NCBI RefSeq assembly: GCF_049243985.1 | Contig: NC_135384.1 | Span: 13,140,501-13,204,500, forward strand | DNA length: 64,000 bases | Source of the DNA: Paroedura picta | Taxonomy: Eukaryota; Chordata; Lepidosauria; Squamata; Gekkonidae | Direction of reading: 5' to 3' | In this document: positions 13,301 to 22,792 of the stretch, one piece after another | How the letters are laid out: every line of letters starts with the position of its first letter | Numbering within the stretch: position 1 is the stretch's first letter | The notes under the pieces: generated by a model | Database searches by the model: none | Seen by the model: only the letters and a program-made list of their open reading frames with translations | Told to the model about the DNA's origin: nothing | Program-made: the position numbers and the translations under genes

Positions 13301-16300
13301 AGTTCTGAGACTGATTTCTTGCTGAGATCATTTAATTTTCTGTCATTTTTTGTACTGATGATCAATGATGTTGCAAGTGATCCTGTTAGTGTTTTCTAGG
13401 GCCTCAGATTAGCTTCTGCCAGAGAGCCCCCTCCTCTTTCTCCATCTGGAGGACTGTTTTGTTTAGCTGTTATCTGTATGTGGTATGTTCAAGGCCACCT
13501 TGCATCTTCCTTGGTAACATTCTGGAATATTCCCTTGATGTATTTTCTGTGACAGTTGGTTCTCAAACCTTATTGTGTGATCTGCCTAAGTTTGACCTTT
13601 GAAATGGATCCTGCAGGATATGCTATCTGCCCTCTTGAAGGAACTGCTTGGAAGTTGTAAATCGTACCCCAAGTTAAGGGAACTTATTTGTTTATTTGCC
13701 CATGATTAGATCCAGGCATTGAACTAAGAGATCTTGGAATCTCTGAGATTTCCCTGGAGACCTCCAGGACTGGACATCATAGCTAATCTATTGAAATGTC
13801 TTTTATTTCTTATGGCCCTTAGGTAAGGACCTATTTATTGTACTCCTTTCATTATGTATAGGTCACTAACCATTTTTATTGTTTAGCTATCATATGGATG
13901 TGTAATAAATGCTTAGATTTGGATTCCTGCATCACCTTTGTTTTTCTCATCCAGTCTGATGGTCTAGTCATGGAAAATGACAATAACATTCATATGATAA
14001 CCCCTCCCAACGGCTTGCTAATTAACTTAAATCAAGGAAGATGGATTATCGGATTTGAAGAAAGTCTCTACTGTTGATCAGTATCCCAGTAGTAAATCAC
14101 AAAAACAGTTTTTTTTTTAAACATGACAACATTTTGGGTTGGCTTAAGCTTTTCAGGTGTAAGAAGTGGGCTGTTAAGTTTAATAAAAATATAGAAAAAG
14201 TTGCTGAAGTAGATTCCAGATGACCAATAAGAGAGAATATCATTACGTTATCATTCTTCAATGTGTCATCAAAATTCTCCAATCTGAGAGTGCTGGGCTA
14301 TACGATGCCATTGCTCCCTCTTGTTGACATTGTTCAGCATTAAAAAGTACTAGTTTATTAAGGCAAATGTTGTGATATGGATTTTGGAAGCTAGTGCTAA
14401 ATTTTGGCATGTATAGCATTTGTTCATGGCACATTCATCAACCTAACCTAAATCACTTTCTGCTGTCTATTTCCTTTCCTTCAGCTCCTCTACGGTTTTG
14501 CTCCTGGGATGACCAACAAAAATAATGGGGCTTTCCTCTACACAATGTTCCCCCGTTGGGCTAATCAATACATGGGGATTATGAAATTGCTGCTTTATTT
14601 CAGATGGATATGGGTCGGAGTGATCTATGTAGATGATGACTATGGGCAAGAATTTATACAGGAGGTGTTACCTACCTTTTCTGAGCATGGTATCTGCTTT
14701 GATTTTATAGCAAAGTTCCCACCAATGACTTTTTCCAGTTCTTTTTCAGTAATGGAGGAAAGAAACGACAACTTAAGCATAGTTGTTATGCTAAGCACAA
14801 CAAAAGCAGTGGTGGTACATGGTGAAATTGAAACCATAGTTATTTTTCGAATAATGTTGAGGACTGCAGAATTTACTGAAATATCAATGAGGACGAAAGC
14901 CAAAGTCTGGATTTTTACATCCCAAGTGGTTTTCACATCAACTGGAATACAGACAAATTGGGATATAGACTTTATCCATGGTGCTTTATCCTTTGCAGTT
15001 CCCTTCCAGGAGGTATCAGGATTTGATCAGTTCCTTCGGGCAAGAGACCCCACCTCTGAAAAAGAGGATGGCTTCATTGGGGACTTCTGGAAACATGCCT
15101 TTGGCTGTTCACTCCCCAGTACCACTGAAACCATCACTGATGATGATATCTGCACTGAAGTGGAAAAGCTGGAGAGTCTTCCTGGGTCTATCTTTGAAAT
15201 GAGCATGACTGCGCACAGCTACAGCATCTACACAGCTGTCTATGTGGTGGCACATGCCTTACATGCCATGCATGTATCCATGCTCAAACACAGAGCACAG
15301 GCAAATAAAGGGATAAAAATGCTTCTGAATCAACATCCATGGCAGGTAATGCCTAGAAGGCAATGAGTTCACCGAATTGGAGATCAGAACAAGAGACCGT
15401 AGATTGCAAAATGCCCCCTTGGCTCAAAAGCAGTCATTTTAGTAATTAAACATCTGTTTCATAACCATTCAGTGCTTACAATTTCAAGGGTGAAGCTTTA
15501 TTTGCTTGGCATACAGAAAGTCCTCAGATACAGTCTCAGTCAGCTTCAGGGAATAATTTCCCAGTAGGTGATGGGGAACTTCTCTGCCTGTGATCCTGGA
15601 GAAATGTTGCCAATCTGAGTAGACAGCACTGCCTGTGATAGGAATCTGATTCAGTATAACATAGCTTCCTACAGTTTAAAGGGTGTCTGTTAAGATATCA
15701 ATTTGATTCTTTTCACTGGACTTCACTAGTGTAACCACGTATTCATATTCTTACATGTGTATCTAGTATCATGAATTTCTGAAAAGGTTGTCATTCAACA
15801 ACAGTGCTGAGGACCTGTTTTCCCTTGATCCAAATGTGGAGATTGAGACTGGACTTGATATCATCAACTGGGTCACATTTCCCAACAAGTCCTTTCTTAG
15901 AGCCAAAGTTGGAAGAATTGACTTCAAAGCTGCAGAAGACAAAGTCTTCACCATTCGTAAAGATGCCATCATTTGGCCTCAGATGTTTAATCAGGTAGGC
16001 TTTATATCATTTCTGGAACATATCATGTTAGCTTCCAGGAGTTCCAATGCTGGTTCCTATTTCAAATTCTGGAAGAGTTATTCCTATATGGTCTGCTGAT
16101 CAGATAAGTCCCATTCCAATCACATTTCTCAATTTGAAATCATAGCATGACAAAATTTTGAACCTACATGGCATTGAACCAAGTAATTTCTACTTCTTAT
16201 CTTTGGTGATTTACCCAAGAGTGAGACACATGGCAGCAATGGCAATTAATGCCATATTGAGATGCTCAGGGAAGATGGAAATGTTATTAACTTCCAGTCT

Positions 16301-18312
16301 CTGAAATTGAAAGTTGATTATTTCAACTAAAGCAAATCAAAATTATAATTCATGTTGTGCCCTGATTTGGCTGGCCCAGGTCAGCCCAAACACATCAGAT
16401 CTGGTAAACTAAGCAGGATTATTCCTGGTTAATCCTTGGTTGAGAGACCACCAAAGATGTCCATTTTTGCTTCTCAGAGGCAGCCAATAATTCAGCATCT
16501 ATTTTCTTCAGACCCTAGAGGATTTCCTGAAGTTGGTTTTAATTTTATGTCACTTCTCAGTTTCTGGTGGCAAGACATGGTGTTAGGCCTGTCAGGGGTA
16601 ACCTTCTTGTTACTCAGAAAACTGACCAGTGATACACAATCTCTTGAAATATTTTTGTGAATGTAAAAAAAAAAACCTACTCCTTCCTTTTGTTTATGGA
16701 CAGGTGCAGCCTCTTTCTCTGTGCAATGACAGATGTCATCCTGGTTATAGTAAGAAAAAGAAAGAAGGGAAGCCATTTTGCTGCTATGACTGCCTTCCAT
16801 GTCCAGAAGGGAAAGTTTCAGACCAAGAGGGTAAGGATATATACACCAGATTCACAAAATATTTCTGTTCCTTCTCCTAACATCACATTCAATATGAATC
16901 ATTTTGGGGCTGAGATTTTTGTAATTATTACAGCTATGAATATATTTGTTGTTTTTAAGTTTAGACTTTGTTTTTATTTTTCATGTTAGAAAGTGTGATG
17001 CTTTGAAACAGTGGAAGTACAGGATGAAATGTGTCGATAGTTTTAAAAAATCCGCTCATTAGCTATGAAATTTCATTTGCATTCTGTTTCCAATGATGGT
17101 AGTAGGGTGCAGACATGATATAATGGGATGTTATAATCTCTAACACGTGTGAGAGTGGAAATGTTATTAGCATCCAGTTTCTGAAATTAAAAGATGCATT
17201 CAGTGATGAAGTTTAGTTGATGAAGGACAGAAGCTGTATGTGAACTGTACTGGTACTGTATCATTCACTAACATGACTTAAAAAACATAATTGCATGAGA
17301 CACGTGAAATATTGATATTTCCATGTAGCAGCCCTGTATAGATTACTGCAATATACTATAAAGATGTCTTACACATATCCATACCTATGTTTCATTTTCA
17401 GATACCAGTGACTGTTTTCAGTGCCCAGAAGATCAGTATCCAAACTCTTACCAGAACTTCTGCCTACAAAAACATATCAATTTCTTATCTTATGAAGACC
17501 CTTTGGGGATCACGTTGGCCATATTTGCACTTTTCTTCTCTCTTTTAACAGCTCTGGTGCTCAAAATCTTCATAAAGAACCAGGACACTCCCATAGTCAA
17601 GGCCAACAACCGGAATCTCTCCTACATTCTCCTAATCTCCCTCCTGCTTTCCTTTGTTTGCACTCTGCTTTTCCTTGGTCGACCTAATAACCTGTCATGT
17701 CTCCTTTGCCAAATTACTTTTGGCATCATCTTCTCAGTGGCAGTTTCTTGTGTGTTGGCCAAGACCATCATTGTGGTTCTAGCCTTCATCACTACCAAAC
17801 CAGGCTCCAGGATGAGAAACTGGGTGGGGAAACGACTGGCCATCTCCATAGTTCTTTCTTGCTCCTTTATTCAAATCACTATTTGTACAGTGTGGGTAAT
17901 AACTTCTCCTCCATTCCCAGACTTTGACATGCACTCGATGACTAAAGAAATTATTCTGAGATGTAATGAAGGGTCGGTTGCCATGTTCTACTCTGTATTG
18001 GGCTACATGGGCTTCCTGGCCACTGTGAGCTTCACTGTGGCTTTCTTAGGCAGGAAGTTACCCAATAGTTTCAATGAAGCCAAATTCATTACCTTCAGCA
18101 TGCTGGTCTTCTGCAGTGTTTGGCTGACCTTTGTTCCAACCTATTTGAGCACCAAAGGAAAATACACAGTGGCTGTGGAGATCTTCTCTATCTTAGCCTC
18201 CAGTGCTGGGTTGCTGGGTTGCATATTTTCCCCCAAATTATATATTATTGTTGTGAGGCCAGAACTTAATGTGAAGGTTCATATTACAAGAAGACTAAAA
18301 GATAGAGTTTAA
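4159..18312 (+). CDS. V2R gene B, six exons, possibly composite
   Basis: A vomeronasal type-2 receptor (Vmn2r26-like). Exons: 4,159-4,373; 7,971-8,262; 14,485-15,345; 15,767-15,994; 16,704-16,830; 17,402-18,312. Spliced in phases 2,0,0,0,1 they stay open for about 877 residues: signal peptide, ligand-binding lobe, cysteine-rich linker, seven helices. I chose the ATG at 4,159 because the hydrophobic signal ([13 protein letters not shown]) follows directly. Exon 1 is one codon shorter than in its relatives but keeps frame. Intron 1 (3.6 kb) and intron 2 (6.2 kb) are stuffed with repeats. Intron 2 also holds a decayed 5' end of another receptor, so exons 1-2 and 3-6 may come from two former neighbours. 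Expected at the surface of vomeronasal neurons. Confidence 0.85.
4471..4651 (-). mobile_element. 181-bp MITE, copy 1
   Basis: The inverted ends are GACCGTTTACACACTGG and the complement of CATTGTGTAAACAGTC. The interior is the reverse complement of the element at 47,114-47,294, and both copies are 181 bp long. The matching intron of gene F (about 62,430) lacks it. No clear target duplication is visible here, and no protein is encoded. Confidence 0.7.
5190..5760 (-). mobile_element. Retroelement reverse-transcriptase fragment, Penelope-like
   Basis: The minus strand at 5,257-5,733 reads an open stretch with [20 protein letters not shown] followed by a '[14 protein letters not shown]' block. 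This resembles the region ahead of the polymerase core in Penelope-like elements (typically '..ADKG..V..D...Y..E...QL.D..'). No YxDD box or endonuclease is present, so it is a short dead fragment. A different non-LTR clade remains possible. It replaces ordinary intron-1 sequence that gene F still has. Confidence 0.45.
6050..6438. repeat. GC-rich minisatellite-like block
   Basis: The block is markedly richer in G+C than the host introns. It repeats a loose unit around 'ggcaagtggatgtg..tggg' (near 6,288, 6,389, and again at 6,738 after the SINE), with two C homopolymers. The same block resumes at 6,722-6,900, so the SINE appears inserted into it. Apparent open frames are compositional. Confidence 0.4.
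6439..6720 (+). repeat. Sauria SINE, near full length
   Basis: It starts GGAGAGCCAGTTTGGTGTAG with a tRNA-like A box (TGTAGTGGTTAGGAG) and B box (GGTTCGATTC). The body has '..gtctgttgtggggag..' and '..aagccgctttgag..', and the copy ends in a (CTT)n tail. This is the tRNA-derived Sauria SINE of squamates, mobilised by Bov-B LINEs (family knowledge). Confidence 0.85.
6985..7083 (+). repeat. CR1 LINE 3' end
   Basis: The segment ends 'cctttcaactctatgattct' followed by 'gtgattctg', the octamer-repeat terminus typical of CR1 elements. Only the extreme 3' end is present. Confidence 0.7.
7971..8262 (+). CDS. Gene B exon 2
   Basis: The exon is 292 bp between '(ct)nattgcag' and 'gtaaac'. It encodes [20 protein letters not shown], then [21 protein letters not shown] and ends FKVPQ. 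This is the first part of the ligand-binding lobe. It has L-C-L (ADILCLF) where relatives have L-G-L. Confidence 0.88.
8330..10745 (+). mobile_element. Ancient broken Ty3/gypsy-like LTR element
   Basis: This lies in intron 2 of gene B. The first ~500 bp look like an LTR, with AATAAA near 8,767. Downstream is gag-like sequence, a CCHC zinc knuckle ([15 protein letters not shown], near 9,770-9,812) and traces of protease and later pol. It is heavily broken with many breaks, and no 3' LTR was found before the reversed CR1 piece at 10,756. It is clearly far older than the element at 40,584. The boundaries are approximate. Confidence 0.5.
10756..10856 (-). repeat. CR1 LINE 3' end, reversed
   Basis: The complement reads '..ggccccttccaactctatg' plus 'tttctatgagc', the CR1 terminus. 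It abuts the old LTR element on one side and decayed receptor flank on the other. Confidence 0.65.
10860..11785 (+). pseudogene. Decayed 5' end of another V2R inside intron 2 of gene B
   Basis: 10,860-11,100 matches the flank found upstream of exon 1 in genes B-F ('ccttgggat..ccaacagttacc..'). 11,125-11,640 matches intron 1 ('gttgaacagaag..', '..gcttggcatgtagaagg'). 11,670-11,785 matches the first 40% of exon 2 ([16 protein letters not shown] readable). Exon 1 and the start of intron 1 are deleted between about 11,100 and 11,125. The exon-2 copy has an early stop, no proper acceptor, and is cut off at about 11,785 by unrelated sequence. Confidence 0.8.
11975..12293. mobile_element. 319-bp element with terminal inverted repeats
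   Basis: The left end TGGCCTATTATGCACGG (11,975-11,991) is the inverse of the right end CCGTGCATAATGGGCCA (12,277-12,293), with one mismatch in 17. No protein is encoded that I recognise, and no clear target duplication is visible. The TTATGCAC core of the ends also occurs in the 181-bp MITE at 47,114, so the two may belong to one superfamily. Confidence 0.5.
12294..14484. other. Rest of gene B intron 2
   Basis: 12,294-12,740 holds nothing I recognise. From about 12,740 the sequence matches intron 2 of gene E near 51,690 and the tail of the window near 63,540 ('gctatg..gacagt..tccatatgataa'). 13,150-14,000 is unassigned and carries an AATAAA near 13,905. 14,000-14,484 leads into exon 3. Confidence 0.4.
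14485..15345 (+). CDS. Gene B exon 3
   Basis: The exon is 861 bp, open throughout, from 'ccttcag' to donor 'gtaatg'. It holds most of the ligand-binding lobe: [53 protein letters not shown] and the closing PWQ. It is clearly more diverged from exon 3 of C, D and E than those are from each other. Confidence 0.93.
15767..15994 (+). CDS. Gene B exon 4
   Basis: The exon is 228 bp in phase 0 at both ends. It opens [20 protein letters not shown], continues [20 protein letters not shown], and ends IIWPQMFNQ before 'gtaggc'. Confidence 0.93.
16360..16600 (+). repeat. 5S-rRNA-derived SINE, gene B intron 4
   Basis: It resembles the 5S rRNA internal promoter region: 'cagatctggtaaactaagca', 'cctggttaatccttggttg' and 'agagaccaccaa', followed by the SINE body. 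Copies sit at the equivalent place in genes C, D and E. Confidence 0.65.
16704..16830 (+). CDS. Gene B exon 5 (cysteine-rich linker)
   Basis: The exon is 127 bp. It reads [20 protein letters not shown] with the [18 protein letters not shown] end, and the donor is 'gtaagg'. Confidence 0.93.
17402..18312 (+). CDS. Gene B exon 6 (seven-helix domain)
   Basis: The exon is 911 bp after 'cattttcag'. Seven hydrophobic helices carry the conserved [20 protein letters not shown] and [19 protein letters not shown]. The tail ends RRLKDRV, unlike any other gene here. Confidence 0.95.
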
Positions 18313-18925
18313 AAATCCACAGCAATAATACATTTTAATCTAGACTCTTTGAATGAAACTTAGGTAAATATGCCATGTCTGCCTTGCCTCTTAGATTTCA
18401 TTACATTACAAGAAAGTTGAAGTCTAGCTGAACTGGGAGTTTTCTGCTGTAATATTTGCACCATCATTCACATGTCAGTCAAAAAGGGCAATGGAGTAAG
18501 GTCCATGGTGTGTCTATTCCGACACCTTGGTCTGTTAAAACAGGGTGATTACGTCCTCCTTCCATTAATTTCTTTGACTTTGTGTATAGTGTTTTTCAAC
18601 TTAGATAAAAATGCATGCATGCTTGGCAGCAGCCAGGCAGACTCATGGGCCCTTTATAAGGGACCACATGCAGCTGCCCAGCCTCTCTACCGCAGACCCC
18701 ACCAGACTGTGTCCCACCCTCCCACTCTTTAGTCAAATTGTTAAGTTTGTATTTATTCTATTGCACAGTTACAGTTTAAAGGGGGCACGAGCATGAGCCT
18801 TGGTGCTGAGTTTCAGTCTGCATACCACATGGTGGAGCCACGTGGTGGAGGGGTCTCAATAAGAGATTGGCCTGATAACAAGTATGGCCCTCCCAGCTGG
18901 GAAGGCCAGGGGCTCAGGGCCTAGC

Positions 18926-19723
18926 AGATGTGGTGGCCGAATGAGGTGGGTGCCTGGCGACCATCACAGGCTGCCTCCTCATGGTATGGGTTTCTTGGGC
19001 AAGGGACCTGCCCTTCTGGCTGGGAGGAGGGATGCTCAGAGGATGCTCAGCCAAAGGGGATGCCAAAGGGATACAGCCATGAGAAAACATACAGGATGCC
19101 AGCAAACCTGAGAAGAATGTGAGAACCCAGTTAGCAATCCCCAACATGCAGACCAAATGGCCAAATGTTGAAGGTATACAGAGGGGGAAGGAAACGTGGC
19201 AAGGGGAAGAGAGCAGAGGTGAGTATGGGGAAACAAAAGGAGGACAGAGATGAGGGGAACACTTAATTGGGAAGAGCAGAGAGAGCATAATCCAGAAGAA
19301 AACTTCAACAAACCTCTTTAAGCTGCCCAAGGATATGAAAGGGCTGGTAGAGCAACTTGCCCCTAGAACTCCAGAGAAGGGCCAGTGAGAAAGAACCTGT
19401 AAAGAAAGAAAAACTTACTTATCAGCACCAGCAACCCAATCAAAAGTGGATGACTCCCTAGCAGACACCTGGGGTGGAAGAAGGGTGGGGAAACCCGTAA
19501 AAGAGGAGGGAGGTAGGACTAATGGGGGATATAAAGGGAAAACAGGGTGAGAACAAAGGGTTGGTGGAAAAGAGAGTTGAAAGGAGAGGAAGGAGTGTTG
19601 GCATGTGGAGTATACAGGGAAGGTAAAAGAATAAAGCTGTAAATCAGAAGAATTGCTCCTGACTCTTGCAAACATAGACAGAATGGGCCAAAAGGGGAGG
19701 GGTCAAATGGACCCCACACACCG
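18926..19723 (+). repeat. Possible solo LTR fossil
   Basis: TATA-like 'gggatataaaggg' (19,527-19,539) and AATAAA (19,631) followed by a U5-like stretch are arranged as in an LTR. The ends begin TG and finish CA. I see no target duplication and no internal genes, so the family and exact limits are unknown. Confidence 0.28.
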
Positions 19724-19935
19724 CATCACAATCACTAATCCAGTTTATAGAAGACTCTTGACTCTCTTACAGTATAATGTCCTACATCTGGCATACTTGG
19801 AAGTAAAATTTAAAAGTTTCCAATAGCAGATAACATTTGCTTACATAACAAAGGGCAAATAGAGTCCACTGAACATGTTCTTTTTGAATATAAACAATAT
19901 AATCAGATTTGAGAAGGCACTTTATTTCTAACTAG

Positions 19936-21660
19936 GGGCTAGAGCTTAGTGGTGGGAAGAGGAAGGGAGAAGCTGTACAGTCTGTAAGGGCATGGGGTTG
20001 AATGTGTGTGTTGTGTGGGAGGCTGTGGTGGCATGATGAAGGCATGGGTGTGGAGAGATGGGTGTCAAGAACCTGTGATTTTGAATGCTCGTTGAGTATG
20101 GGAGAGGACTGACCTTTGGGAACTGTGGTATAGTGATTACAGATGAGCTTTCCAGAGCCATGTCTTCAGATATCTGAAGGGAAAATCAGACTGGAGACTC
20201 TTCTTAGGGGAAGATTACATGGTAACTCATTCCTCCTTAGAAGAAGAGCTGGATGTTTGTATCCTGCTGTTGACTACCCGAAGGAGTATCAAAGCAGCTT
20301 ACAAACACCTTTTCCATTTGTCTCCCCACAATAGACAACCTGTGAGGAATGTGAGAGAACAGGGAATGGCCTACAGTGATCCAGCAGGCCTCAGGTGTCT
20401 CAAAGATGCCTTCACTGCCTCTCCCCATAGCAGACTCCCTGTGAAGGAGGTGGGAAGATGGCACTTGGAAGATCCCTCACTTGGAAGATGGCAACCTTAG
20501 GATGAGGTATCTCTGTGCACAGCAGTCTTGACTGTAGTCAGGTTTATGCACACCTAGGTAGTGTGGAATTGCAGAACATGAACCTACACCAAGCTGGCAA
20601 CCTTACTTTTTCTCTGCAATGTTTTCTGGACCTGAAAGAGGTCAGGGGGTGTGAGGTGGCTGCAGGGGCACACTTTTAAGGCCTCACTTCCAGACTTCAA
20701 GGAATATTCTCAGACCAGGGACAACCAACCTCCAAATGGAGCCTGCAGAGTTGTTCTCTCCTGGCCCTGAGGGATGGACCAGAACTAATGGGATGAAATT
20801 AATTCAAAAGAAATTACGTCTAAATATCAGGAAGAAGTTCCTGACAGTTAGAGCACTTTCTCACTGGAACAGGCTTCCTCAGAAGGTGGTGGGTTCTCCA
20901 TCTTTGGAAATTTTTTAACAGAGGCTGGAGAGCCATCTGACAGAGTGGCTGATTCTGTCTGATTCTGATTCTGTGAAGGTTCAATGGGGTGGCACATTTT
21001 GATCATATTTTTCAATTTCCATTCTGAGAAACAAGGAGAGTTCTGGTATGTCCCCATAAAGGTGGCTAATGAGTGCGCTCCCCCCCTCTTCAGGCCTGCT
21101 CTGAAGGAGCCTTTGACAGCCCCTGACTGAGGGGAGGGAGGAGTTTCCAAGAGCAAAACAGAGGAGTCTGTGGGTGTACTTGTGCTTTCCTTTTGAGGGG
21201 GAGGGAAAGCTTTCCCCTTCTGTTAAACAGTTGGCTGACAGGGTGGCCACAGAAAAGCCCCTTCTCACTTAAAATACTGCTCTGATAAGCCGTACTACTT
21301 GAGGCCTACTACACAGGGTTCATGTTCTGGAATTCCACACTACCTAAGTGTGCATAAACCTGTCTAGGGTTAAGACTGCTGTGCACAGAGAGACCTCTCC
21401 TTAGGGTTGACAGTTTCCAAGTGAGGCACTAAACTTACACCAAACCATGAGCTAGAACTCTCTCAGCCCCATCTCCCTCATGGGTATTCTGTTATGGGGA
21501 AAGTAAGGGAAGGTGATTTTAAACTGCTTAGAGATATCTGAGGCCTGCTGGGTAACTGTGGGCCATACCCAGTTCTCACAGACCAAGCTCCCCCAACCTT
21601 TCCTCATGTGTCCTGGTATCCAAGCAGTTTAAAATCGCCTTCCCTTACTCTCCCCATAAT
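19936..21660. repeat. Inverted-repeat block with SINE-containing arms
   Basis: The left part (19,936-20,590) is the reverse complement of sequence that lies forward in the other spacers (30,240-31,100 and 47,752-48,580). The right part (21,300-21,660) repeats the inner portion of the left arm in forward orientation. The match covers 'tgtgcataaacctg', 'agactgctgtgcacagaga' and the adjoining SINE body. Arms of about 260-300 bp enclose a spacer of about 0.7 kb. A stem-loop or inverted duplication fits. Confidence 0.6.
20790..20985 (+). repeat. CR1-like LINE fragment
   Basis: The readable peptide LRLNIRKKFLTVRALSHWNR followed by LPQKVVGSPSLEIF is a common C-terminal relic of CR1-type reverse transcriptases. 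It lies in the spacer of the inverted repeat. Confidence 0.6.
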
Positions 21661-22574
21661 AAAATATAGAAGCTGTGTCACATTGTCTTTGCTAGTCTTC
21701 GTAATTTTAAAAAGAGATGTTAATATAGATAATGATTTCTTCATACTTTGGTAGCATTTCCTTTTATCTTTGTATTGATTTGTCAACAACCATGAATCAG
21801 GTTCGAATTTGAAGGTCAAGAAGATGGAGGGCTGGACTGGATTGCCCTTTGCGGTCACTTCCAACTCTGGGAATCTGATACTTTTCACAGAGTTTCTAGT
21901 TACAAAACACCAACTCCCACTTCTAGGAAGTTCTAGACATCACTAGGAACTCTATGCTCAGAATTTACAATACTTGGCAATGCCTCCTTTATCTTTCCTC
22001 CAGGAAATTTGTCCCCAGCCCTGGATGTCCCCACTCCTGCCCTTTGCCTTTCACTGCAGTTGAAACAAACCTAATTTGTAACAGAGGAGGGTGTATATCA
22101 TCTGTACTATTTCACTTGTTAAAGTCTAGTTTTCCTGATTGTTTTTCTCATTGTTCATTACAAATCTGATTACCACTGAGGAAGCCAAGATTACATATCT
22201 GCTAAGCTCTACTAAAAATATTGTCTTCTGCAAAGTTGCCGAGAGCATGTTCAACTGAGGAAGGAAATTACGTGCCCTGCAATTAGAAAATTAATTCTCA
22301 TAACTAACAGTTTTTCTCTCTCCATCCCTTGGGATCTCCAGTGATTACTCGGAAGGGGTGAAGCACTCAAAGATGCCATTGGTGCTACCACGGCCACCCA
22401 GAGCTGTACTGGGTCAAAGAGCAAGGCCCTTTATTCAGTGATGCTCTACACTGTACCATCTTTGGATCACTCTAGTGTTTTTGCTTCCATCTCAAGATCT
22501 GCTACTCAGGAAGGATGAAATGTTCATAGTATGAGCAGAAGAACTGGTGTCTACAGGAAAGATTTCCGTGCAAG

Positions 22575-22792
22575 ATGGTGCTGTTTGTCACTTCCGTATT
22601 AGTGCTGCTGGGGCAGGCGGCATGCAAATCTGTGTCTGTCCAGTGCTTGACTAGACACCCTCTTCCTATCGCTCACAAGTATTACCAATCAGGAGACCTC
22701 CTCATTGCTGGCATTGTTTCTCTCATGTTTCAGCTTACAGATACCATCAGATTTGAAGCATATCCCACTCCCAGTCCCTCAGATTCAATCTT
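22575..22792 (+). CDS. Gene C exon 1 (signal peptide)
   Basis: The exon is 218 bp from ATG to donor 'gtaaga'. [20 protein letters not shown] is a classical signal sequence, followed by [20 protein letters not shown]. Confidence 0.93.

Larger units (their letters stand above)
18313..22574. other. Intergenic B-C (4.3 kb)
   Basis: No gene is visible. The region holds a possible solo LTR (18,926-19,723), an inverted-repeat block (19,936-21,660) with a CR1 piece in its centre, then the standard upstream unit of this array: a CR1 remnant at about 21,805-21,880 and the conserved flank at about 22,300-22,574, the candidate promoter of gene C. Confidence 0.55.

Noticed and set aside
13250-13960. Possible LTR or gene segment with AATAAA in gene B intron 2
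   Set aside because: No paired ends, target duplication or domain was found. Left as unassigned intron.
14097-14500. Short minus-strand frames near exon 3 of gene B
   Set aside because: They overlap intron sequence and the antisense of exon 3, with no coding signature.
18884-19719. Overlapping open frames on both strands between B and C
   Set aside because: Composition is simple and no protein family is recognisable. The region is better explained as a possible LTR.
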